From Dehalococcoidia bacterium (GTDB lineage Bacteria; Chloroflexota; Dehalococcoidia; JACPQF01): DNA of 5,443 nt. The stretch is taken from positions 1 to 5,443 of the forward strand of contig JAUSEJ010000401.1 of the NCBI GenBank assembly GCA_030650265.1, in the 5' to 3' direction. Each line of letters begins with the position of its first letter. The stretch's first letter is position 1. Shown one piece after another: positions 1 to 5,442 of the stretch. The position numbers and the translations under genes are program-made. The notes below the pieces were generated by a model. The model was not told the origin of the DNA. It made no database searches and worked only from the letters and a program-made list of their open reading frames with translations.

Positions 1-717
1 TCCGGCGCCACAGTTGGCGACGGTAGTCTCGATCTGAGTCCGGGGAGATAGCTCTTTCCCGGCGCTATCCACAACCACCACGTACCAGCGACCGGCAATG
101 GGATTAGGCGCCAAATTGATACTGTATCTTCCGTCGCTCCCGGTTGCCGTGCTGGTCGTCGGCACGCCTCCACTAACATTCCCAACAGTTACGCTGTAGC
201 CCGAGAGCCCCTGCCGGGACTTGTCAATCAGATAGCCACTTATCTCCGTCTTACTGCAATCCGGTGAACCAAAGGAGTTTTCCACGACAAAGGGAAAGGG
301 GGGAACGGTTGGCGTCGGCGGGGGAACGGTCGGCGTCGGCGGCAATACAACCCGCGTGGCAGTGGGAACCGGCGTGGAGGTGGAAACCGGCGCCGGTCTT
401 GGTGTAAATGTCGGGGTAGGAATAGGACCAACGGTCTGCGATGGGGGCAAAACTGCAGTGGCCAAAGGGGGAATCGGGCCAATTGGTGTATTGGTTCTTA
501 AGATGGCGATGGTCGCCGTGGCCAATGGAGACAGCGGCGATCTGGTAGCCGTTCCCACGAACGCCGCAGGCCCGCGAGTGGGCGTGGACAGGGGCGACAC
601 AACTGTCGGCGAGCCGTTATCAGCTATCGGCGTAATTGGGCGGGAAGGTCTTTGCATGCCACAGCCCATAATGATCACCGCTATTACCGGGGCCAGGCAA
701 AAGAGAATACGTCTCAA
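1..717 (-). CDS. Secreted lipoprotein with Thr/Pro-rich stalk and beta-sandwich-like domain (3' end missing)
   Basis: This frame is open from a TTG codon at 717 to the window edge (239 codons, no stop), so the C-terminus is missing. The N-terminus is a clear lipoprotein signal: M-R-R, a hydrophobic stretch (residues 4-17), then the lipobox I-M-G-C with the lipidated Cys at 19. Residues 20 to about 145 are low-complexity and rich in Thr, Pro, Ser and Val (two copies of PPTPTVP at 126-139), a typical extended surface stalk. From about residue 150 a folded domain begins, with SGYLIDKSRQGLSGYSVTV, then SDGRYSINL and a final NCG; this resembles carboxypeptidase-regulatory/transthyretin-like beta-sandwich domains. 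Two Cys flank the domain and might pair. TTG was chosen because GGAGG lies 6 bases upstream and the start gives a clean signal peptide; an in-frame ATG at 759 lacks a ribosome site and lies upstream of the predicted transcript start. The ligand and role are unknown. The gene is probably unrelated to the operon upstream. Confidence 0.8.
   Translation of the reverse strand, partial: MRRILFCLAPVIAVIIMGCGMQRPSRPITPIADNGSPTVVSPLSTPTRGPAAFVGTATRSPLSPLATATIAILRTNTPIGPIPPLATAVLPPSQTVGPIPTPTFTPRPAPVSTSTPVPTATRVVLPPTPTVPPPTPTVPPFPFVVENSFGSPDCSKTEISGYLIDKSRQGLSGYSVTVGNVSGGVPTTSTATGSDGRYSINLAPNPIAGRWYVVVVDSAGKELSPRTQIETTVANCGAG
301..342 (-). repeat. Two-copy 21-bp in-frame tandem repeat in the lipoprotein stalk
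   Basis: Positions 301-321 and 322-342 are identical except for one base (T at 310, C at 331). The repeat is in frame and each unit encodes PPTPTVP (residues 126-132 and 133-139 of the lipoprotein). Such repeats lengthen or shorten a surface stalk by slippage or recombination. Confidence 0.85.
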
Positions 718-723
718 CCAATC

Positions 724-728
724 CCTCC
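724..728 (-). promoter_or_regulatory. Ribosome binding site deciding the TTG start of the lipoprotein
   Basis: Reading the minus strand, GGAGG at 728-724 is followed after 6 bases by TTG at 717. No other in-frame start has a comparable site. It lies just upstream of the codons for a Met-Arg-Arg signal peptide, which supports the non-ATG start. Confidence 0.7.
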
Positions 729-749
729 AGACGCGAAAGCATTGATGGC

Positions 750-778
750 AGTATAACATGATTGTCAATTTAAGTGAA
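750..778 (-). promoter_or_regulatory. Sigma-70-type promoter for the lipoprotein gene
   Basis: On the minus strand the -35 box is TTCACT (778-773) and the -10 box is TATACT (755-750), separated by exactly 17 bases. The -10 box matches the consensus at five of six positions and the -35 box at four of six. The expected transcript start near 743-746 gives a 5' leader of about 25-30 bases that contains the GGAGG site and the TTG start. The promoter lies in the 73-base gap after the stop of the GyrI-like gene, so the lipoprotein can be expressed separately from the operon. No terminator hairpin is visible in this gap, so some readthrough is possible. Confidence 0.55.
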
Positions 779-790
779 GCTGCCTGCCGA

Positions 791-1306
791 CTATACTATC
801 TTCCTGACCGGATACCGGATCAGGGTTTTCTGAACCTTGGCCTGCGGGGTCGTCAGGTATTCCTCCTCGTGGTCCCCGGCGATCTCGTAGCCGTGCTCTG
901 CGATGAATTCGTGCAGGCGCTGGATAGTGGGCTCTTCTTCGGCGTAAGGCCCGATATGGAGAATCTGCGCTACCGTTCCGTATTGCCAGACCTCGGACCG
1001 GACCTCCACGTCCGGCACCTTTTGCGGCAGCACTATTATGTCGTCCGGAATAGCCATGCCCCAAATTCCTAGCCACTGGTTTTTTGACACCAGGTGGGCA
1101 TCGGGCCAGCGGGCGCGCAGAGGACCCAGTTTGAAATCCGTGCCGGCTTTCTTGAGCGCAAACTTCAAGGCGTAGACGGAGCCATAAAGGGCGGGAAGAA
1201 CTGTCGCCCCCACACCGTTGGGGTCGCCCTCGGACCGGACCACTGCCATCCTCTGCGACGGCATGTCGAGGAATTGGGGTTCCAGTTTAGAGCCTCTCTT
1301 GGCCAT
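791..1306 (-). CDS. GyrI-like small-molecule-binding domain protein
   Basis: A complete 171-residue soluble protein of the single-domain GyrI-like (SOUL/BacR effector-binding fold, COG4832-type) family. It carries the usual C-terminal signature: HIGPYAEEEPTIQRLHEFI (117-135), a following GY (139-140), GDHEEEYLT (144-152) and KTLIRYPV (160-167). An aromatic- and acid-lined pocket in this fold binds small hydrophobic or cationic ligands, and some members hydrolyse reactive ligands; Glu residues 123-125 and 147-149 and Trp 68, 78 and 82 are candidates here. There is no DNA-binding domain, so it is not a MerR/AraC-type regulator. Its ATG at 1306 lies inside the radical SAM gene (20-base overlap) and has its own strong ribosome site. 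Family assignment is secure; the ligand is unknown. Its place as the last gene of a probable lipoate operon suggests a link to that pathway, but this is inference only. Confidence 0.88.
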   Translation of the reverse strand: MAKRGSKLEPQFLDMPSQRMAVVRSEGDPNGVGATVLPALYGSVYALKFALKKAGTDFKLGPLRARWPDAHLVSKNQWLGIWGMAIPDDIIVLPQKVPDVEVRSEVWQYGTVAQILHIGPYAEEEPTIQRLHEFIAEHGYEIAGDHEEEYLTTPQAKVQKTLIRYPVRKIV

Positions 1307-2393
1307 CGGTATACTCCTTCAACAACGACCAGCCCAGATCCCGGCGCACCCGGACCATATCCTCTTCGGTAGGCTGAAAAGGGAAATCCCGAAAAGGCTC
1401 GCCCGGACGATAGCTGCCGAAAGGACGTGTGCAGGCCAAACTTCCATCTCTCCCCGAGCAACCGCCGGTGAGAAAGGGCTCGCCGGTAGCGATTGCCTGT
1501 TCGATGAGAGCGGGAGAGAGGCTAAGGTACGCGATCCTGCTCGCGTCATTGTAGCTAATGTCAGCCGCGCCAAGCAACCCCTTTTCCATAAGATACTTGG
1601 CCAACTGGATACGTCGATAGCGCCGGAGGGCGGGCCTGACCCGCCGAGCCATCGGCGATTCGGCTTCGGGATAGAAGCTAAAGAGGTAGGAATTGACCTC
1701 CAATTTGCAGAGCCGGGCGACAACTGACATGAGCTCGCGGTCCGTCTCGCCGACGCCCACCACCAGATGGGCGTTCACCTTGAAGGGGCCGAAGATCGCG
1801 CGGGCCTCCTCTATCACTTGCCAGTATTGACGCCAGGAAAGAGAACCTTTCGCTCGACCTCCCCTCACGCGTTCGAAGACGGCCTCGCTTGTGGCGTCCA
1901 GTCCTATGCCTATCGTATCTACACCCAGCAGCCGGAACTCGGACAGTCTGCCGCGGTCGAACAGGTTGGCGGCGATAAGGGCAGAGACAGGGGCATCCAC
2001 CTGTCTCCGAATTCGCCGCACGATGTCCACCGTATCCTCGTATGCCCGCCGGTGGCTCACCATGGAAACGCAAATGCGGGAGACCTCAGCCGAATACTTC
2101 ACCATGCGGGCGATGACCTCGTCGGTGGCCAGAGTTGGCCAATCCACTCGAATGAACGACTTCTCCCCACTTCCACCTTCTCTGGCCCGGGACAGACCGC
2201 AGTAGGCGCAGTTGGCGTTGCAGCCTCCGACGTAAGTGAGAAGCAGGTTGATACAGTGCAGGCGAACGTCCCGATAGAAGCGACCCGAACTCGCTCTCAG
2301 CACCATGGCGGCCGCCAAACTGAGACGCACGTACTCAGGGCTTTGCGTGCTCATCCCGGGGATTTGGGCTTCTTCAACCACTGTAGTATTCAT
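1287..2393 (-). CDS. Radical SAM protein, biotin-synthase-like, candidate LipS-type sulfur-insertion enzyme
   Basis: A 368-residue cytoplasmic radical SAM enzyme. The cluster-binding motif CNANCAYC places Cys 58, 62 and 65 as ligands of the SAM-cleaving [4Fe-4S] cluster, followed by a TIM-barrel core with the ICVSMVSHRR and ANLFDRGRLSEF segments (about 105-150) and VVGVGETDRE near the end of the barrel. The C-terminus has GGC (Cys 312), CTRPFG (Cys 321) and RPGEPFRDFPFQPTEEDMVRVRRDLGW, which resembles the tail of LipS1/LipS2-type proteins often annotated as biotin synthase; these Cys may bind an auxiliary cluster that donates sulfur. It is not classical LipA, lacking the second CX4CX5C motif and the RSSY tail. 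The ATG at 2393 overlaps the preceding gene by 20 bases and has only a distant GGAG, suggesting translational coupling. Radical SAM membership is certain; a role in lipoyl sulfur insertion is inferred from the neighbouring ligase. Whether it is LipS1 or LipS2 cannot be decided by eye. Confidence 0.85.
   Translation of the reverse strand: MNTTVVEEAQIPGMSTQSPEYVRLSLAAAMVLRASSGRFYRDVRLHCINLLLTYVGGCNANCAYCGLSRAREGGSGEKSFIRVDWPTLATDEVIARMVKYSAEVSRICVSMVSHRRAYEDTVDIVRRIRRQVDAPVSALIAANLFDRGRLSEFRLLGVDTIGIGLDATSEAVFERVRGGRAKGSLSWRQYWQVIEEARAIFGPFKVNAHLVVGVGETDRELMSVVARLCKLEVNSYLFSFYPEAESPMARRVRPALRRYRRIQLAKYLMEKGLLGAADISYNDASRIAYLSLSPALIEQAIATGEPFLTGGCSGRDGSLACTRPFGSYRPGEPFRDFPFQPTEEDMVRVRRDLGWSLLKEYTDGQERL
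1314..1319 (-). promoter_or_regulatory. Strong ribosome binding site of the GyrI-like gene, inside the radical SAM gene
   Basis: On the minus strand AAGGAG (1319-1314) lies 7 bases before the ATG at 1306, close to ideal. It fixes the start of the GyrI-like gene. The three upstream genes of the operon lack a comparable site, so this protein may be made in greater amount than the enzymes. Confidence 0.75.
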
Positions 2394-3438
2394 CGAACGT
2401 TAGCCAACTCCGGCGAATAGCTTGCGATAGCCCTGCCGGCGAGAGCTGCCAATGGCGATCGAGTTCGCGGCGCCTTTCCCCGGCCCGCCTCAGGCCCGGA
2501 CCCAAAACAAAGTGACATTCTTCCTCGTACTCCTCAAGATAGTCTAAGCGTCCCGCCAGAACGGCCTTAGAGGCGGCCAGCCCGGCAATTTCTCCGGCAA
2601 TTATAGCATTCAAGATACCGGCTCCGGTCATCGGATGGGTGAGCCCCGCCGCGTCTCCTACGAGCAGCATGTTTCCCCGGCGAAGCGCCGTGGGACCACC
2701 GATGGGCACCAGTCCCCCTGTAACAGAGAGGGCCGGCCCGATCGCCTTTCCTTCATCCTCGATCTTTCGAAGAAGAGACCTAAAGCCGGCCATGGCCTCC
2801 CGGGCGCCAGCGGCGAAAGCTACTCCGATACGGGCCACTTCTCCGGCAGGAAATAACCAGGCGTAGCCTCCCCTGATTTCGGAGCGAAAGTAGACCTCGG
2901 CAATAGAAAGCGGCCGACTGAGACGAAAGTCGTACTGAATGGCCGTCGCCACTTGAGGCCGCGCCAAACCCATCCAACGGGCCACCAGGGAAAGAGGCCC
3001 ATCGGCCCCGATAATAACACCGGGACGGATCAACAGTTCTCGCCCGCTCTGCCGGGCCAGAACCCGATCTCCAACCCGATCGACGGCGGTTGTCTTCAGA
3101 AAGAGTTCGGCGCCAGCCTCGACGGCCTCGATGGCCAGATGCCGATCGAGGGCGGCTCTGTTAATAGTGTAGCCTGGCACAGCCATCTCCTGGACCGATC
3201 CGTCGGGCAGCAGTGTCCGAAGCCCGGCGACCGACTGGGCTAAAGTTCCTGATGGAAGATCGACGTGCCAGCGAATGGTTTCGGCCACATAGCCGGCGCA
3301 ACGCACGGGGAGGCCCAACTCAGCCTTGCGCTCCAGAATAATCGTTTTGACGCCTGCCGCCGCCGCCACACGCGCGGCGACGCTTCCTGCCGGCCCGGCT
3401 CCTACCACCAGCATATCGCAGGTTATCTCCTCTATCAC
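2374..3438 (-). CDS. Geranylgeranyl-reductase-family FAD-dependent oxidoreductase, candidate LipT-like
   Basis: A 354-residue flavoprotein of the geranylgeranyl reductase family. The N-terminal FAD-binding fold has VVGAGPAGS (Gly 13, 15, 18) and Glu 36 at the end of the second strand for the ribose. RCAGYV (Cys 47) is the family's CAG motif. GADGPLS (144-150) is the second FAD motif, GGYAWLFP (189-196) is the substrate-side signature, and VGDAAGLTHPMTGAGI (259-274) is the third FAD motif. No membrane segment is seen. Relatives reduce isoprenoid double bonds in lipids or chlorophyll, but a member named LipT occurs with lipoate ligase and LipS genes in sulfur oxidisers, and its role there is thought to be electron supply. 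The setting here points to that second role. It starts with GTG at 3438, sharing GTGA with the stop of the ligase gene (4-base overlap), so translation is probably coupled. Family is sure; substrate is inferred. Confidence 0.87.
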   Translation of the reverse strand: MIEEITCDMLVVGAGPAGSVAARVAAAAGVKTIILERKAELGLPVRCAGYVAETIRWHVDLPSGTLAQSVAGLRTLLPDGSVQEMAVPGYTINRAALDRHLAIEAVEAGAELFLKTTAVDRVGDRVLARQSGRELLIRPGVIIGADGPLSLVARWMGLARPQVATAIQYDFRLSRPLSIAEVYFRSEIRGGYAWLFPAGEVARIGVAFAAGAREAMAGFRSLLRKIEDEGKAIGPALSVTGGLVPIGGPTALRRGNMLLVGDAAGLTHPMTGAGILNAIIAGEIAGLAASKAVLAGRLDYLEEYEEECHFVLGPGLRRAGERRRELDRHWQLSPAGLSQAIRRSWLTFDEYYSG

Positions 3439-4994
3439 GCCCGCTCGACCATCGCCTGTACGACCTTTCGCAATAGATCGAGACGCAAATAGGTCTGCCT
3501 CTCGAACCCACCCGTGTAAGCCAGACCCTCCTCACCCAGATCATAGCAGGTGGCGCTATCGATATCCACCAGAACGCCTGGCAAACCGGCCTCCTCGAAG
3601 TCGACACGGTGTTTGGCATAGAAAGCCTCGCAGCAGGTGCCGATGAAGGCCTTTACCCCCGACTCGCGGCAACGAACGAGGGTTTCCTGCAAGTGTTCAT
3701 AGTTGACTATGCTTATGGCCTGCAACCCATAGTCCAGTGCGAGTTGATAGGCATCGCCGATCTCACAGAGACCGCACATGGTGCAGCCATCCACGTTTCG
3801 CAAAGCGCAATCCACGGGCTTGGCGCAGTATGGCAGAAGAAGGACAGAGCAGCGGGGGATTGTCGCCAGGTCTCCACCCACGGTGAAGATGGCACTGGCC
3901 TCGGTGCCGTTCAAGCCCATCTGGCAGTAATCATTACGGATCAGCGCTTCCCTAAGAGCCTGGCGAAAATGTCCCGCCTCAATCCCGGGAACGCAGATCT
4001 CCTCCCTTCGGAAGAAAGTGTCCACAATCGCCCCGACCGCCGCCAGTTCGGCAGGCGCATCCTTCAGCGCCGCTTCCAGATCGAGAATCGACCGTCGCGG
4101 ATAAGCAAAGAAGTCGCCGGTAATGATGGCCGACTTGATACGGTTCATGGCAGTATCAACGATGAGGGCCACCCGGATCAGTCCGCCCGGCGCCTTGTAG
4201 ATCGACCGCAGCACTTCCTGTCTGGGAGGAGTCGACACCTGATCTAGCCATTCCTTTGAGGCCATAAAGGGGAGATTGTCTTCAAAAAGTCGCTCCTCCT
4301 CCGCTGTCAATCCCCCGATGGCGAGGTCCATCCCGAGAACCGACTCGAAACCGCTTCTTAGGGCCCCTTTGACCTCGTCGAGAGGCGGTAGTTCGCCCAA
4401 CTCGCGGCTGAGCCAGGTTACCCGATCGCGGAGTGAGCGGACCTCCTTGTCTTCCAGTTTTTCGACCGGTACCCTTAGGGCCCGCAGCATGGTGTCGACG
4501 TCAAAATCAAGAAGCAAAGTCCCCTGAAACAAGAAGGCGCCCTCCCCCTCCGTGGCGCCAGTGCCAGAGATCTTGCGCCCATCCACCTCGATATCGTTGC
4601 GGGGACGAAAGGCGGCCTCAACGCCCAGCCACCGGAGGCCCAGAATGACACCCTCGGCCACCTTCTCGAAAAGTCGGGCCCTGCCCCCTAAAGCAGCCAG
4701 ACTCTCCAAATCGGCCACGATCTCCCAACCCAACTGGCTTTCGTCGAAGAAGATGGCTCCCCCGCCGGTGATCCGCCTGTTAATGTCAATCCCGCGACGA
4801 CGGCAGAAATCGGTCCGGATCTCCTGGTCCACCGACTGATGGTAGCCTACGAGGGCAGCAGGCGGTGAGAATTGGAGAAAACGCAGAGTGTTGGGAGTCA
4901 ACCCCTGACCGCGCGCCTGGAGCATCGCTTCATCGAGGGCCATATTTTCCGCCGCCGTCCTCACCCCGGTATCAAGAAGCCGCCATGTTTTCAT
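3435..4994 (-). CDS. Lipoate-protein ligase (LplA + LplB-like domains) fused to a DUF116 domain
   Basis: A 519-residue fusion protein. Residues 1 to about 225 are the lipoate/octanoate-protein ligase domain: LDTGVRTAAENMALDEAML at the start, RRITGGGAIFFD (73-84), PRNDIEVDGRKISGTG (131-146) with Lys 141 as the conserved adenylate-contacting lysine, and QGTLLLDFD (157-165). Residues about 243-355 match the ligase C-terminal accessory domain (SKEWLDQVSTP, GGLIRVALIVD, IKSAIITGDFF, LEAALKD). Residues about 380-519 match DUF116, with Cys 382, 390, 396, 404, 407, 410 (CTMCGLC), 442, 454, 455 and 483 likely to hold an iron-sulfur cluster. The enzyme should activate lipoate or octanoate with ATP and attach it to a lysine of a lipoyl domain. 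The start is ATG 4994, which matches the family's usual MKTWRLLDTG opening; a TTG at 5018 would add eight residues and neither has a good ribosome site. First gene of a four-gene operon. Domain calls are firm; DUF116's function is unknown. Confidence 0.9.
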   Translation of the reverse strand: MKTWRLLDTGVRTAAENMALDEAMLQARGQGLTPNTLRFLQFSPPAALVGYHQSVDQEIRTDFCRRRGIDINRRITGGGAIFFDESQLGWEIVADLESLAALGGRARLFEKVAEGVILGLRWLGVEAAFRPRNDIEVDGRKISGTGATEGEGAFLFQGTLLLDFDVDTMLRALRVPVEKLEDKEVRSLRDRVTWLSRELGELPPLDEVKGALRSGFESVLGMDLAIGGLTAEEERLFEDNLPFMASKEWLDQVSTPPRQEVLRSIYKAPGGLIRVALIVDTAMNRIKSAIITGDFFAYPRRSILDLEAALKDAPAELAAVGAIVDTFFRREEICVPGIEAGHFRQALREALIRNDYCQMGLNGTEASAIFTVGGDLATIPRCSVLLLPYCAKPVDCALRNVDGCTMCGLCEIGDAYQLALDYGLQAISIVNYEHLQETLVRCRESGVKAFIGTCCEAFYAKHRVDFEEAGLPGVLVDIDSATCYDLGEEGLAYTGGFERQTYLRLDLLRKVVQAMVERA

Positions 4995-5100
4995 CAAATG
5001 CACCAATCCCGAGACCAAGATTTTGACTCAGTCGTACCCCATTTTCAGCCAATGCCGCTCTTGGCTCATGCTGGTCATGGAGCAAGTAAAGCCGATCAAT

Positions 5101-5129
5101 CAGATAGTTTTTGCTCTGCAGGGTTTCAA
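5101..5129 (-). promoter_or_regulatory. Weak candidate promoter for the ligase operon
   Basis: On the minus strand TTGAAA (5129-5124, five of six matches to the -35 consensus) is followed after 17 bases by TATCTG (5106-5101, only three of six matches to the -10 consensus). A transcript starting near 5095 would have a leader of about 100 bases before the ATG at 4994. The poor -10 box means it would be weak or activator-dependent. Offered because nothing better is seen between 4995 and 5295. Confidence 0.25.
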
Positions 5130-5141
5130 CAGTTGCTGAAA
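5124..5141. promoter_or_regulatory. 18-bp imperfect palindrome, possible operator
   Basis: TTTCAACAGTTGCTGAAA reads as an inverted repeat with 14 of 18 symmetric positions (arms TTTCA.CA and TG.TGAAA). It covers the -35 element of the weak candidate promoter upstream of the ligase operon, where a dimeric regulator could act. Short palindromes of this quality also occur by chance. Confidence 0.25.
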
Positions 5142-5295
5142 ACGTTCCTATGACCTTGTTTGCTCTTCTTGGCCTGCTTGCCGCCGCCCGCTCTCCAATA
5201 TCCTTACGCACACCCGAAAGTCTTCCCCCAGGTTCAACATTGGCTCCTTCGGCAGATTGCCCAAGGTTAGCCCATCCCCACTCGTAACGGAAGAC

Positions 5296-5442
5296 CTAAT
5301 GCCTCCGTGTCTCCGTGCCTCCGTGGTGAGCTATCGTCCTAGATATCGATCCATCAATGTGAGTGTAGGCGAGAGCGCAACATTCCTCATAAAACTTTGG
5401 CGCCAGGCCCTTGCTTCGGGCGTACTCGACAACACCTTCAGC
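5296..5442 (-). CDS. Possible 3' end of an unrecognised gene
   Basis: On the minus strand a frame is open from the window edge (5442) to TAG at 5298-5296, 48 codons with no start, so it would be the C-terminus of a gene that begins outside the window. The translation begins AEGVVEYARSKGLAPKFYE and continues with a Cys-Cys pair and LAYTHIDGS, which looks like ordinary helical protein. The last ten or so residues (HHGGTETRRH) come from the 8-bp tandem repeat at 5303-5326, so the true coding end may have been extended or altered by that repeat. I do not recognise the family. The frame is short enough to be open by chance. Confidence 0.35.
   Translation of the reverse strand, partial: AEGVVEYARSKGLAPKFYEECCALAYTHIDGSISRTIAHHGGTETRRH
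5303..5326. repeat. Three-copy 8-bp tandem repeat CTCCGTGN
   Basis: Positions 5303-5310, 5311-5318 and 5319-5326 are CTCCGTGT, CTCCGTGC and CTCCGTGG, followed by TGA. Repeats of this style (tandem CTCYGTGN units followed by GGTGA) recur as dispersed intergenic elements in several bacterial lineages with large genomes. Here it lies at the end of the partial frame at the right of the window, as expected for an intergenic element placed between two genes. Confidence 0.7.

Larger units (their letters stand above)
4995..5295. other. Non-coding leader region upstream of the ligase operon
   Basis: About 300 bases with no convincing gene. A minus-strand frame from GTG 5211 to 4972 (79 codons) is open but its translation shows no recognisable family, and it would overlap the ligase start by 23 bases. 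A plus-strand frame crossing 4872-5153 is an antisense shadow of the ligase start. The region contains a near-palindrome at 5124-5141 overlapping a weak candidate promoter. No tRNA, riboswitch or clear rho-independent terminator was recognised. Confidence 0.5.

Noticed and set aside
356..745. Plus-strand open frame of 129 codons rich in Val, Gly and Ala
   Set aside because: It is antisense to the lipoprotein; its composition is the mirror image of the Thr/Pro stalk codons, while the minus frame has a ribosome site, signal peptide and lipobox.
718..790. Rho-independent terminator after the GyrI-like gene
   Set aside because: No stable hairpin followed by a T run was found on the minus strand in this gap.
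1287..2393. Radical SAM protein as a classical lipoyl synthase LipA or true biotin synthase BioB
   Set aside because: LipA needs a CX4CX5C motif and an RSSY tail, both absent. BioB's conserved residues were not seen and no biotin genes are nearby.
1767..2420. Plus-strand open frame of 217 codons
   Set aside because: It lies antisense to the radical SAM gene, whose CxxxCxxC motif and operon overlaps establish the minus strand. The translation shows no family signature.
3609..4247. Plus-strand open frame of 212 codons
   Set aside because: It is antisense to the ligase-DUF116 fusion, which has several conserved motifs; the plus-strand product shows none.
4972..5211. Minus-strand frame of 79 codons starting at GTG, just upstream of the ligase
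   Set aside because: Its only purine-rich site (GGGGGA) is about 12 bases from the GTG, the product is not recognisable, and it would overlap the ligase by 23 bases. Not strong enough to list as a gene, though its continuity with the upstream frame is reported as a finding.
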